Origin: Desulfobacteraceae bacterium 4572_130
GTDB lineage: Bacteria; Desulfobacterota; Desulfobacteria; Desulfobacterales; Desulfobacteraceae
DNA length: 49,634 nucleotides
Assembly: GCA_002084425.1 (NCBI GenBank)
Contig: NBLN01000008.1
Coordinates: forward strand, 1-49,634
Direction of reading: 5' to 3'
This document shows, one piece after another, positions 33,787 through 43,200 of the stretch. The translations under genes and the position numbers were made by a program. A model generated the notes under the pieces. It saw only the letters and a program-made list of their open reading frames with translations. It did no database searches and had not been told where the DNA came from. Numbering within the stretch: position 1 is the first letter of the stretch; every line of letters begins with the position of its first letter.

Positions 33787-34422
33787 ATGAAAAGAAAACT
33801 ACTTGGGATGTTAATTGCTTTATTTTTACTATTAAGTTTTACTACATTTTCCTTTGCCAAGGATGTTGTCACAAAAAATACTAAAAAAAACCTTAAACAA
33901 AATGTTGAAAAAGCTACTGAAACAAAAATTGATTTGCCAAAGGAAAAACAAACATCCCTGGGACTATATATTACTGCTAAGGAAGCATTTGCAAATTGGT
34001 ATCGTTATCAGGATAAAGTAATCATACTAGATATTAGAACTCCAGAAGAATATATGCTGGGAGGCCATGCAACAATGGCAGTAAATATTCCAGTAAAATT
34101 TTTAAAAAAGAAAATTGATTTTAAAAAAGACAAATCTATTATGTCTTTAAATAAAAAATTTGTCGAAAAAGTAAAAAAGAAATTTAAAACTTCTGATATT
34201 ATAATGATTATGGGGCGATCAGGTGCAAGAAGTGCTGTTGCCGTTGATATGCTGGCAAAGGCTGGTTTTACAAAAGTTTATAATATTATAGATGGTTTTG
34301 AAGGTGACAAATTAAATCTTCCCATAAGTTATAAAAATGGTAGAAGAATTGTTAATGGCTGGAAAAACTCTGGTGCTGTATGGACAGAAGATGTTAATCC
34401 AGATTTAGTATATAAGCCTTAA
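33787..34422 (+). CDS. Exported rhodanese-like protein lacking the catalytic Cys
   Basis: The protein has 211 residues. A Sec signal peptide (1-24, LLGMLIALFLLLSFTTFSFA) is followed by a Lys-rich linker and one rhodanese domain (about 60-190: VIILDIRTPEEYMLGGHATM, AVNIPVKFL, DIIMIMGRSGARSAVAVDML, GFTKVYNIIDGFEG). Rhodaneses carry the persulfide on a Cys before RxGxRS; here that position is Gly143 (MGRSGARS). Sulfur transfer is therefore unlikely, and a binding or structural role in the periplasm is more probable. A hairpin terminator follows at 34441. Confidence 0.88.
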   Translation: MKRKLLGMLIALFLLLSFTTFSFAKDVVTKNTKKNLKQNVEKATETKIDLPKEKQTSLGLYITAKEAFANWYRYQDKVIILDIRTPEEYMLGGHATMAVNIPVKFLKKKIDFKKDKSIMSLNKKFVEKVKKKFKTSDIIMIMGRSGARSAVAVDMLAKAGFTKVYNIIDGFEGDKLNLPISYKNGRRIVNGWKNSGAVWTEDVNPDLVYKP

Positions 34423-34440
34423 ATTTTTTAAGGGCATTAT

Positions 34441-34481
34441 AAAAAAATCTCCATCTAGCAAATAGATGGAGATTTTTTATT
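34441..34481. terminator. Hairpin terminator after the rhodanese-like gene
   Basis: AAAAAAATCTCCATCTA and TAGATGGAGATTTTTT form a perfect stem around a short loop, with A and T runs on both sides. Confidence 0.88.
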
Positions 34482-34499
34482 TTTTTTAGACCCTATAAA

Positions 34500-34656
34500 A
34501 ATTTATATTTTGTTATCAGGCAAACCATGAATTAAAAATTAGATCTGCCTTATGGTATTTCTATATGAAAGAACTTATAACTACTTAATATTTTTTCATA
34601 TTTTGCTATAAAGCAAACCCAAAAATTAAAAATCAAATCTACCTTATGGTAGTTAT
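34500..34656 (-). repeat. Dispersed repeat, copies E1 (partial) and E2 (full) in tandem
   Basis: On the minus strand, E2 (34561-34656) starts TAACTACCATAAGGTAGATT and ends in TTCTTTCATATA. It keeps a compensated terminal hairpin (CTACC-ATAA-GGTAG). E1 (34500-34560) follows, starting with ATACCATAAGGCAGATCTAA and stopping about two thirds through. The E2 end overlaps the stop codon of the aminotransferase gene. Confidence 0.78.
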
Positions 34657-35486
34657 TTAAAATCTAAAACATAATTACTTAGTATTTTTATTACTTTTTT
34701 AGTTCTTTCCCCTACCCTGCCTGTATTAATAACTGTTTTGTTTATTTTTACAACCGGCACAATACCTTTATTAGTTCCTGTAATAAAAATTTCATCTGCC
34801 ATGAGAAGTTCATGTAAATGAATTTGTCTTTTTTCTATTTTAAATTTTTTTTCTGTAATAGATAAAATAACCTGCCTGGTTATGCCATTTAATACATCCT
34901 TTTCAGGTGTAACTAAACTATCCTTTATAAATGCAAATAAATTACTTGTTGTACATTCTGTTACAAAATTATCTTTATTAACATAAAGAGCTTCTACTGC
35001 TTTTTGGGTATGTGCTTTTTTTAAGGCAAGAGTTGCAGGAATATATGAAATACTTTTTGCACTGGGAATGTCTCTTTGTGCAGATATTGTTATTATTTTT
35101 ACGCCTTTTTCATACCATTGTCTTGGGAATTCAGGTATTTTTGTAATAAGTACAAGAAGGCGGGATTTTCCCTGGGGCATACAAAAATCTGTACTAGAGC
35201 CACCTGTAATAATTGTTCGTATGGTTGCTTCTCTTGTAAGCTTATTTATTTTTAATGTTTCAAAAATAATTCTCTCAATATCATTGGATGACCAAGGGAC
35301 TAGAAGCCCTATTTCCTTTGCTGATCTTCTAAGTCTTTTAATATGTTCCTTTAAAAGATAAGGTTTTCCATTATATGTACGCATAACATCACATGCACCA
35401 CAACCTCTTAACACAGCAAGATCATCAATTGGTATTGCTGCCTTGTCTCTTTCAACAAACTCACCATTTACATAATATATATTCAA
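34653..35486 (-). CDS. Class IV PLP aminotransferase (branched-chain or D-amino acid type)
   Basis: This 277-residue fold-type IV enzyme begins YYVNGEFVERDKAAIPIDDL and AVLRGCGACDVMRTYNGKPY. PLP should attach to Lys144 in SAKSISYIPATLALKKA; VTECTTSNLFAF and GITRQVILSI bind the cofactor phosphate. The length and the start resemble D-alanine aminotransferase, IlvE-like and aminodeoxychorismate lyase proteins, which cannot be told apart safely here. The final codons lie within a dispersed repeat, so the C-terminus may have been altered by the insertion. Confidence 0.85.
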   Translation of the reverse strand: MNIYYVNGEFVERDKAAIPIDDLAVLRGCGACDVMRTYNGKPYLLKEHIKRLRRSAKEIGLLVPWSSNDIERIIFETLKINKLTREATIRTIITGGSSTDFCMPQGKSRLLVLITKIPEFPRQWYEKGVKIITISAQRDIPSAKSISYIPATLALKKAHTQKAVEALYVNKDNFVTECTTSNLFAFIKDSLVTPEKDVLNGITRQVILSITEKKFKIEKRQIHLHELLMADEIFITGTNKGIVPVVKINKTVINTGRVGERTKKVIKILSNYVLDFK

Positions 35487-35602
35487 TAATAAATCTCCTT
35501 ATCATAATTTAAAAACCATGATTAAATAATATCATTAAATTTATTTCTCAAGGGGAAAATTCATGGAATTATAAAAAAAATTAATAAAACAAATCCTTAA
35601 AT

Positions 35603-36769
35603 TCAGCCTTTTATTACTGCCAAAGGACTTAATTTTAGAACAATATCTATAAGATCTGTTTGATTCTGCATCACTATATCAATATTTTTATATGCACTTG
35701 GTGCTTCATCCAGATCCTTTATTTTATTAAGTGAATGCAATATGTTTTTTTTATTTAATGAAAAAATTTCTTTTTTAAAATCCAGAGTTTTAATTGCTTG
35801 TCTTCTTCCAAGTTTTCTTCCTGCACCATGAGCACAAGACATAAAACTTTCAAGATTTCCCTTTCCGCAAACAATATAACTTTTTGTTCCCTGGGACCCT
35901 GGAATAATACCTAATTGACCTTTTTCTGCTTTAATCGCACCTTTTCTATGAATTATAACAGATCTTTTAAAATGTTTTTCTTCTAGTGCATAATTATGAG
36001 CAATATCAATTGTCTGGTTATAAGTTATTTGCTGAAACAAATGAGAAAAAGCATTTTTTACTGTATGGACAATTAATTTGCGATTAGCCAAAGCAAATAA
36101 AACTGAGTATTCCATTTCATTTTTATACAATTTAGCCTCAGCAATATTTAATGGTAAAAATGCAAGCTGTAACTTTGCATGAACTTTTAAGGTAAGATTT
36201 TTATTAATTTTAATGGCAACTTTATTATAATGATCTGCAACTTTTTTACCAAGATTTCTGCTGCCTGTATGAACCATAAACCAGATATGTCCATCAGAAC
36301 CTTTTTGAATTTCAATAAAATGATTTCCTCCTCCAAGTGTTCCTAATTGACGCAATGCTTTTTTATATTCCTGATGCACAATAGGACAATTATTTTTTTG
36401 TTTTATTGGCGGCATTTTCCCCTTAGATTGTGCTTTTTTATGCCAGTTAAATCCAACTGGAACTAACTTTCTAATATTTGCAACAAGCTTTTTTAAATTT
36501 TTTCTTTCTATGTGTTTTAAACTTGTTTTAACAGCACAAACACCACAACCAATATCAACTCCCACAGCATTTGGGATTATAACATCTTTTGCTGCCATAA
36601 CTCCACCTATTGGCATTCCATATCCAACATGACAATCAGGCATAATTGCTATATGTTTATAAGCAAAAGGTAAATTAGCAAGGTTTTTTGCCTGTTCCAA
36701 GGCACCTTGTTCCAGATGATCAAGCCAAAGCTTAATTGGTATATTTTCACTTGTAATTATTTTATTCAT
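35603..36769 (-). CDS. rtcB: RtcB-family RNA ligase
   Basis: RtcB joins 2',3'-cyclic phosphate or 3'-phosphate RNA ends to 5'-OH ends with GTP and Mn2+. Metal and nucleotide motifs are all present: AIMPDCHVGYGMPIGGVMA, AVGVDIGCGVCAV, GTLGGGNHFIEI, VHTGSRNLGK, IDIAHNYALEE, RKGAIKAEKGQLGIIPGSQG and SCAHGAGRKLGRR, with the His that is guanylylated. At 388 residues it belongs to the shorter bacterial type. The ATG at 36769 is preferred over an upstream TTG at 36790. No archease or RtcR/RtcA is adjacent. Confidence 0.93.
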   Translation of the reverse strand: MNKIITSENIPIKLWLDHLEQGALEQAKNLANLPFAYKHIAIMPDCHVGYGMPIGGVMAAKDVIIPNAVGVDIGCGVCAVKTSLKHIERKNLKKLVANIRKLVPVGFNWHKKAQSKGKMPPIKQKNNCPIVHQEYKKALRQLGTLGGGNHFIEIQKGSDGHIWFMVHTGSRNLGKKVADHYNKVAIKINKNLTLKVHAKLQLAFLPLNIAEAKLYKNEMEYSVLFALANRKLIVHTVKNAFSHLFQQITYNQTIDIAHNYALEEKHFKRSVIIHRKGAIKAEKGQLGIIPGSQGTKSYIVCGKGNLESFMSCAHGAGRKLGRRQAIKTLDFKKEIFSLNKKNILHSLNKIKDLDEAPSAYKNIDIVMQNQTDLIDIVLKLSPLAVIKG

Positions 36770-36964
36770 ATTATGGTATAATAGTAACAAAAACTAATGG
36801 CATCATAAAAAACAAACTTAAAATATTAGATATTATCTATTTAAAATTCCTCATACAAAATTAAGCCAGATAAAAATTATATGGATGACCCTGTAATAGA
36901 CAATTAAATCTTCTCGCATTTCCCTCAGGAAAATGGTATAAATATAGGCTTAGGCTTTAAAATA

Positions 36965-36994
36965 AATACATCTTCACCATAAAATTTGAACAAA
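36965..36994 (+). repeat. 30-bp motif shared with 391-420
   Basis: AATACATCTTCACCATAAAA and the ten bases following match 391-420 at 28 of 30 positions. Both copies lie in spacers, and TGCAAA-type sequence follows in both. The 36791-37040 spacer shows nothing else. Confidence 0.6.
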
Positions 36995-37040
36995 ATCAAG
37001 CATTGTGCAAAAGTGTTATTATTTAACAGGATTATAAAAA

Positions 37041-37538
37041 ATGAATATATTTTCATATAACAAAAAAAATAAAGAAAAACTGAAAATTGCAATTATTTCA
37101 GTGTCCACAATAAAAAAACTTGGAAATGATAAAATAGGAGTATGGGTTAAAAAACAAATTAAAAAACATGGGCATGAAACTATTTTTCATCAAATAGTTA
37201 CCTATGAAATTGTTCAAATTCAGGAATTAATAAAACATGTACTTGATAAGATCCAACCTAATGTAATTTTCATATTTGGCGGTACAGGAATCAGCTCAAG
37301 AGATCTTACAATAGAAGCAGTTGAACCATTTTTTGAAAAAAAAATTTCTTCATTTAAGCATTTATTTACACAATTAAGTTATGAACAAATTGATTCTAAT
37401 GCTATCTTTTCCAGGGCAACAGCAGGTATTATTAATAATATCATTATTTTTTGCATGCCTGAAAATTTTAAAATATGTAAATTTACATGTAAAGCACTGA
37501 TATTTCCAGAACTTGACTATATTAAAAAACATATATGA
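37041..37538 (+). CDS. moaB: MoaB/MogA-type molybdenum cofactor protein
   Basis: This 165-residue MoCF-fold protein shows [20 protein letters not shown], the molybdopterin-binding [20 protein letters not shown] and [19 protein letters not shown]. In the last motif the usual PGS turn is PEN. MoaB/MogA adenylylates molybdopterin before metal insertion; the cofactor would serve formate dehydrogenases and similar enzymes of an anaerobe. An ATTTAACAGGATT leader precedes the ATG. Confidence 0.88.
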
Positions 37539-37610
37539 TAAATCTTTATAAACAAAAACAAAAATTTCTATAATAGAAATCTATAATGCCATACAACTTA
37601 AGGAAAAAAC

Positions 37611-38018
37611 ATGAGCGAACTAGAAAAATTAATAATTAAATGGAAAGATTCTAAAGCCCAAACAAAAAAAGCATTTATGATTATTATGGATTATATCATT
37701 AAAATGAAAGATATAAGTTTTGAATTTAAGGCAAGACCTAAAATTAGTTATTCTTTACGCTTAAAACATAAAAATCAAAAAAATCGTTCGTTTTTTGCAA
37801 TTATTGATATAATAGATGACGAACCAAACCAAAGATGGCTGTCAATATGTTTTTATGAAGATATGATAAATGACCCAAAGGACTTGGGCGATATGATACC
37901 TCAAGGTATGATGGGAGAAGATGGATATTGCTTTGATTTTTATGAATATAATGAAAAAAATATTGAATATATTAAAAAACGGTTTGATCAAGCATATTTG
38001 TCAGCTTCTAATTCTTGA
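37611..38018 (+). CDS. Hypothetical protein next to speD
   Basis: This 135-residue soluble protein has mixed alpha/beta character: a helical N-terminus (LEKLIIKWKDSKAQTKKAFM), then strands with ISYSLRLKHKNQ, FFAIIDIIDD and RWLSICFYEDMI, an acidic GMMGEDGYCFDFYEYNE and a final helix. I do not recognise the family. It starts after a TAAGGAAAAAAC ribosome binding site and ends 26 bp before speD on the same strand, so a link with polyamine metabolism is possible but unproven. Confidence 0.7.
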   Translation: MSELEKLIIKWKDSKAQTKKAFMIIMDYIIKMKDISFEFKARPKISYSLRLKHKNQKNRSFFAIIDIIDDEPNQRWLSICFYEDMINDPKDLGDMIPQGMMGEDGYCFDFYEYNEKNIEYIKKRFDQAYLSASNS

Positions 38019-38044
38019 TTTAATCTTTAAAAAGTTTAAATAAA

Positions 38045-38422
38045 ATGAAATATATTGGAAAACATATATTGCTGGAGTTATATGAATGCAATTCAAAAAT
38101 ATTAAATGATATTAATGCAATCCCAAGATATATGTATAAAGCTGCCCAAAAAAGCGGAGCCCATGTCCTAGACTCTAAATTCCATATGTTTTCCCCTTTT
38201 GGAGTATCAGGAATAGTACTTATAGCAGAATCCCACCTTAGTATTCATACATGGCCCCAGTATAATTATGCTGCCATTGATATTTTTACATGCAGCTTTG
38301 ATATGAAACCCTGGGATGCTGTAAAATATTTAAAAAAATGCCTAAAAGCCAAAACTTATAATGTAAAGGAATTTAAAAGAGGCAATATGCATATTTTAAA
38401 AAATTTAAGTAAAAAATCCTAG
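38045..38422 (+). CDS. speD: S-adenosylmethionine decarboxylase proenzyme
   Basis: This 125-residue class 1B (SpeH-type) proenzyme cleaves itself before Ser63 in AESHLSIHTWPQY to form the pyruvoyl cofactor. His68 and Cys83 occupy the positions expected for processing and catalysis. It makes decarboxylated SAM, the aminopropyl donor for spermidine. A normal soluble spermidine synthase is not in the window; the only related domain is in the membrane protein at 25280-27445, whose active-site motifs are degenerate. Confidence 0.95.
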   Translation: MKYIGKHILLELYECNSKILNDINAIPRYMYKAAQKSGAHVLDSKFHMFSPFGVSGIVLIAESHLSIHTWPQYNYAAIDIFTCSFDMKPWDAVKYLKKCLKAKTYNVKEFKRGNMHILKNLSKKS

Positions 38423-38456
38423 ATAGTTTTATATAAAAATAAGTGATGAAAAATAT

Positions 38457-39461
38457 ATGAATTCTTTTTTTAAAATATTTATTATTTTATTTATGTTTAT
38501 TGGAATAATAGGCTTATCTTTATTTTTGCATATAATAAAATTTGCTGATATTCCCCTTGATTTATCTGCAAATAATAAAATATTTTATGTTAAATCTGGA
38601 CAAAGCCTTTATACAATATCAAAAAATTTACAACATGAAAATCTGATAAAAGACAATGGTTTATTTAGAAATTTTGCAAATATTAAAGGATATTCAAATC
38701 AAGTTAAAGCTGGAGAATTTGTTCTTTGTGCGTGTATGTCGCCTAAGAAAATACTTGAAATTTTTGTAAAAGGAAAAACAAAACTTCATAAACTTACAAT
38801 TCCAGAAGGTTATAATCTAAAACAAACAGCTCTAGAAATTGAAAAAAAAGGGTTTGGAACAAAACAAGATTTTATTTTTCTTAGCAAAAACAAAAAATTT
38901 ATCAAAAAAATGGGAATAAATGCAGATTCTATTGAAGGATACCTTTTTCCTGAAACATATTTTTTTGAAAAAAATGAACCATTAAAAAATATTATAATTA
39001 AAATGATAAAGCGATTTAATATTGTTTTTACTAAAAAATGGAAAAAAAAAGCAAAGAAAATGGGATTTTCTGTGCATGAAATTGTAATACTTGCATCAAT
39101 TATTGAAAAGGAAACAGGCAGTGAACCAGAGCGCCCTTTAATATCTTCTGTATTTCATAACAGACTTAAAAAAGGTATGCGCCTTGAAAGTGATCCAACA
39201 GTTATTTATGGTATTTCAGATTATAATGGAAATATTACAAAAAAACATTTAATCACTAAAACTTCCTACAATACTTATAAAATAAAAGGACTTCCTTTAG
39301 GACCTATTGCAAATCCTGGAGCTAAATCATTAAAAGCAGCACTTTTTCCTGCAAATACAGATTATCTGTTTTTTGTATCAAAAAAAGATAAAACCCATAA
39401 ATTTTCAAAAAATATATGGGACCATAATAAAGCTGTTAAAAAATATCAGCTTAATCATTAA
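38457..39461 (+). CDS. mltG: Endolytic murein transglycosylase MltG (YceG)
   Basis: The protein has 334 residues. A single N-terminal membrane anchor (about 4-30) is followed by a LysM-like domain (VKSGQSLYTISKNLQ) and the YceG catalytic domain with ILASIIEKETG (Glu217 the likely catalytic acid), ERPLISSVFHNRLKKGMRLE, SDPTVIYG and LPLGPIANPGAKSLKAALFP. MltG cuts nascent peptidoglycan strands and sets glycan length. It ends 11 bp inside the convergent Smr-domain gene. Confidence 0.94.
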   Translation: MNSFFKIFIILFMFIGIIGLSLFLHIIKFADIPLDLSANNKIFYVKSGQSLYTISKNLQHENLIKDNGLFRNFANIKGYSNQVKAGEFVLCACMSPKKILEIFVKGKTKLHKLTIPEGYNLKQTALEIEKKGFGTKQDFIFLSKNKKFIKKMGINADSIEGYLFPETYFFEKNEPLKNIIIKMIKRFNIVFTKKWKKKAKKMGFSVHEIVILASIIEKETGSEPERPLISSVFHNRLKKGMRLESDPTVIYGISDYNGNITKKHLITKTSYNTYKIKGLPLGPIANPGAKSLKAALFPANTDYLFFVSKKDKTHKFSKNIWDHNKAVKKYQLNH

Positions 39462-40275
39462 ATTGTTTTAAATAAACTATAAATGCCCCAGCCGTTGATT
39501 TTTTTTCCCCTTCTAATTCAAACCATAAAACAATGCCTTGTTGTTTTAGCTTTTTTAAAAGCTCTTCAATTAAGTCCGGCAAAACAGCAATACCATCATG
39601 GGAATGAAGACCTCTTCCAACAATAATTCTTAATGTTAATATGCCCTGTTTAAAAGCTGTTCTAATATAAGATTCAGCTTTTATATTTGCTTGTTGAGCT
39701 GTAACTCTATGAAGATCAAGTTCTTTTTCAGGTAAGGGATATTGTTTAAGTCTTTGTTTTAAAGAAATTGGTTTTTTAAAGGAATCATGAACTTTTTTTT
39801 GATGCATTAAATCTTTTATATTTTTATTTTCAAAAGAAATATCAAGAAGTTGTGAAAAAATTTCTTTGATGTTTTCTTTGCTGTTTTCTATATTTTTCTT
39901 ATCATTTTCTAGGATTTTTTGATAATTTTCTGTAATTTTTGTTTTTTTTTCTGTTTTTGTTTCTGTATTTTCATTTTTTGTTTCTGTATTTTGTTTTTCA
40001 AAAATTTTTAAAAGACTTTTTGAATCATCTAAAATGGAAATCCCATGTTTATTTTTTCTTTCTTTTTTATGTTCTTGAATAAATTCTTTTTTAATTTTTT
40101 TAGAATCATCTAAATCTGGTTCTTCTTCCCTGAAAATATCTGAAAAATCTTCATTTTCCTTAAAAACTCTTATTCCTTTTTTGTTTTTATGATAATGTTT
40201 TTTGTATGTATTATTATTTTTAGACATAAAATTTTTATGTTTTAAGTTTTTTAAGTTTTTTTTAATATCTTTCAA
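39451..40275 (-). CDS. Smr-domain protein with long charged N-terminus
   Basis: The protein has 274 residues. The first ~175 residues are low-complexity and highly charged, with Lys/Glu/Asn and repeats around KNENTETKTEKK. A C-terminal Smr domain follows (about 185-272: EKELDLHRVTAQQANIKAES, LTLRIIVGRGLHSHDGIAVL, KSTAGAFIVYL). It keeps the DLH and GRGxHS motifs. Smr domains are MutS2-type nucleases or RNA-binding modules. Its start overlaps the end of the NACHT gene by 14 bp, so the two may be translated together. Confidence 0.85.
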   Translation of the reverse strand: MKDIKKNLKNLKHKNFMSKNNNTYKKHYHKNKKGIRVFKENEDFSDIFREEEPDLDDSKKIKKEFIQEHKKERKNKHGISILDDSKSLLKIFEKQNTETKNENTETKTEKKTKITENYQKILENDKKNIENSKENIKEIFSQLLDISFENKNIKDLMHQKKVHDSFKKPISLKQRLKQYPLPEKELDLHRVTAQQANIKAESYIRTAFKQGILTLRIIVGRGLHSHDGIAVLPDLIEELLKKLKQQGIVLWFELEGEKKSTAGAFIVYLKQFND

Positions 40276-43200
40276 AACTTAGTTTGTATTTTTTTAATAA
40301 ATCCTTGCGTCCAATATCTTTAACAACTGTTTCATAAGAATTTTTCGGGAAATTCAAATATAAGGGAATGGAAATTATAATTAATGGAACAAGAATATTA
40401 ATTGTTATATATGATAATATAATTTCATTTATTCTTAAAAAAAATATAGCTGGGATTAATAAGGTTAGGGCAAAGAAAAGAAAGAGAATTTTCTCAATGC
40501 TGATGTTGAAGGTGATGACAAAATTTTTTAAGAGGATTGGGACAGCTACGAAGGCGGCTGCGATGATGACGAAGGCGATGGCAGCGGCGAAGGCGATGAT
40601 GATGAAGGCGGAAGCGGCGATGGCGATCACGGCGGCGGCGATGGCGATGGCGAGGGCAGCGGCGAAGGTGATGGCGACGGGGATGGTCGCAGTGAAATTT
40701 AAATCTTCTGTTAAAATTATATATAATAAAAATAAAATAATAAATATAAATATAAATCCAAAAAATAAATGAAAAAAATTATAATTCAAAAAAATTATAT
40801 TTTTTTTGTTGTAAGTAAAAGCTGATTTATATTGATTAACTGCATTTTGAAAATTATTAAAATCACTTTTTTTTACATATTTTTTTAAGCTTTTAATATT
40901 TTTTAAGTCATTTTCTATTTTTTTAGGTGTTAAATTTTGAAATAAATAAATTTTTAATTTATTATAAATGTTGAAAGAATCATTAGAAATATCAGGTTTC
41001 ACATTCCAATTCCAGGGCAAAATTTTAAAAACTCCTTTAATTTCTTTAGTATATTTAGTTTTTATATATGAGGTTATAATATCAGCATTTTTTATTAATT
41101 CTTTTATAGGTTTATTTGTTTGAGTTTCTATTTTTAAAGGAGAAATATTAATTAAAATCACACAATTATTTTTCCAACTATAAAGATTCATAAATAATAA
41201 TGTTAAAATAATTAATATAGTTGATATAAATGAATACAATCTAAAACCTTTTGCTGTATTTTTCATTAATTTTTTAATTTTAAAATGAGTTTTTAATTTT
41301 TTCCATTTTTTAAGAAAAACATAGTCTTCTGAATTATTAGATTGTTTTGCTTTTATTGCTTTTGCTGCATAATTTATAGCATTATTATTTGTTGTTTCAT
41401 TTTTTAAAGCTTTTGCAATAGGTATTGCTATTTGTCCCGGAAAAAAATTTTCTAGGGGCCATATTTCTAGGTCTGTTTGTTCTTTAAGCAATTCTTTTCT
41501 TTCTATTAAATCCTTGTTACGAGTTTTAATTAAATCTGCTAATACTTTGGCAGCTTGTGTTCTTATTAACTTATTTTTGTTTTTAAGCAGCTTTATTAAT
41601 GTATCAAGACCTTCATCTGTACTGATATTTTTCAAAAGTTTAATACCAGTTTTTTTCCATTTATTAGAAGCATTTTCTAAAAATCCCGGTATAAGTTTCA
41701 TAGCAATACTGGGAGAAGTTGATAAAACATATTCTAGTGCAGATGCTTTTTCATCATTTAACTCTATTTTATCCATACATTCTTGAAAATCATGTTTTAT
41801 TTTTATAAATGCTTTATCATTTTTTAAAGAAATAGAAGATAATAATTCCAATTCAACATGAATTTGTGTTTTTTCAAGTATTTCTTTTTTAAGAAATTCT
41901 CCTATATCATTAATTAAGTTTATTTTATCAGGAACAACAGTCATATTTAAAAGGCATTCTCCTGCTTCAATATATTTATTTTTATTAATTAATTGCTTTA
42001 AAATATAACTTGCATCCTTAGTATTATGAATCATACTGCAATAAAAATATAAAACTTTAATTAAATCATCACGACTTGAAAATTCTTCAATAACTTGTTT
42101 TTTATCATAATTTATATGTGCTTCCCATGCAGCAAAATATTCCTGTATTGTTCTATGAGCACAGGTAAACTTATCATCATCATGTCCGCATGGTTTTATA
42201 ATTCCATTTATATTTTGCAGTTCTTCCAGAAAAAGATCTATATTAAATGATTTATCGCCCCATAAAAGATCTTTAGCATATTTTTCCATATCCTTAGAAC
42301 TTAATGCTTCAGAATCTGTTTTATCTTTTATAGTTTTTAAACAAACTTTTCTTAAAATTTTTTCTTTATTCTTTTTACTGAATTTTTGTTTTGTTCTTTT
42401 ACGCCCGGGTCGTTTAATTAATAATTCATCAATTGCTTCTTTATAAAAATCTTTACGAGTTTTAGGAATTGAAAAATCTTTAGTCTGCATGTAAAGCCCT
42501 GTTAAAATTGTAAGCATTAAGGGATTTCTGCATATATCTCTAACTTCATCATTCTTTTGTATATCAGCAAATAAATTTAAAGCATAATTATTATGTTTGG
42601 GCCAACCTTTTAAAAAAATTCTCATATGATGATTTGTAAAAGGTTCTAAAGAAACCATATCAGGTATTTGATTTCTTAGTTCTTGTTTTTGTTTGTAGCT
42701 GTATTCACGGCAGGTTACTATAATAAAATTTTTGTGTTCCTGTATTTCATCTTTTTTACAAAAATCCATTATATTAGAAACTACAGCTTGTCTTTTAATA
42801 CCTACTTCATCTAATCCATCTAGTATTATTAATAAATTTCCTTGTTTAGCATTGGCTTTAATAAACTTTTCTGCCTTGGGAAAATCATAATCATCAAAAC
42901 TAGATATAATTGCTTGTTCTATACTATGTTTTTTTGAGGCAAGTTCTCGCAGAGAAATAAATACAGGAATTAAATTATCAATTTTTGAGCTTGTTGTTTT
43001 ATTAATAATATTAATAATCAAACTTTTCATTAAAGTTGTTTTTCCTGTTCCTGCTCCTCCAAGAACTATAAAACGCTTTTTTTTATTGGAATTTACATAA
43101 TTAAATAATTCTAAATCATCTTGTTTGTTATGTTCAGAAATTAATTTTAAAGGAGCATAAGATTGTTCTAAAGGAATTTTTAAAGAAGGACCTACAGGAT

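Noticed and set aside
40525-40695. NACHT repeat block considered as a second DGR variable region
   Set aside because: It is internal, not at the 3' end of a lectin fold; codons are restricted to hydrophobic residues and units repeat in tandem, which fits slippage better.
40368-40772. Met/Lys/Ala-rich open frame of 134 codons antisense to the NACHT gene
   Set aside because: It exists only because the GC-rich repeat block lacks stops on the opposite strand; it has no ribosome binding site and is low in complexity.
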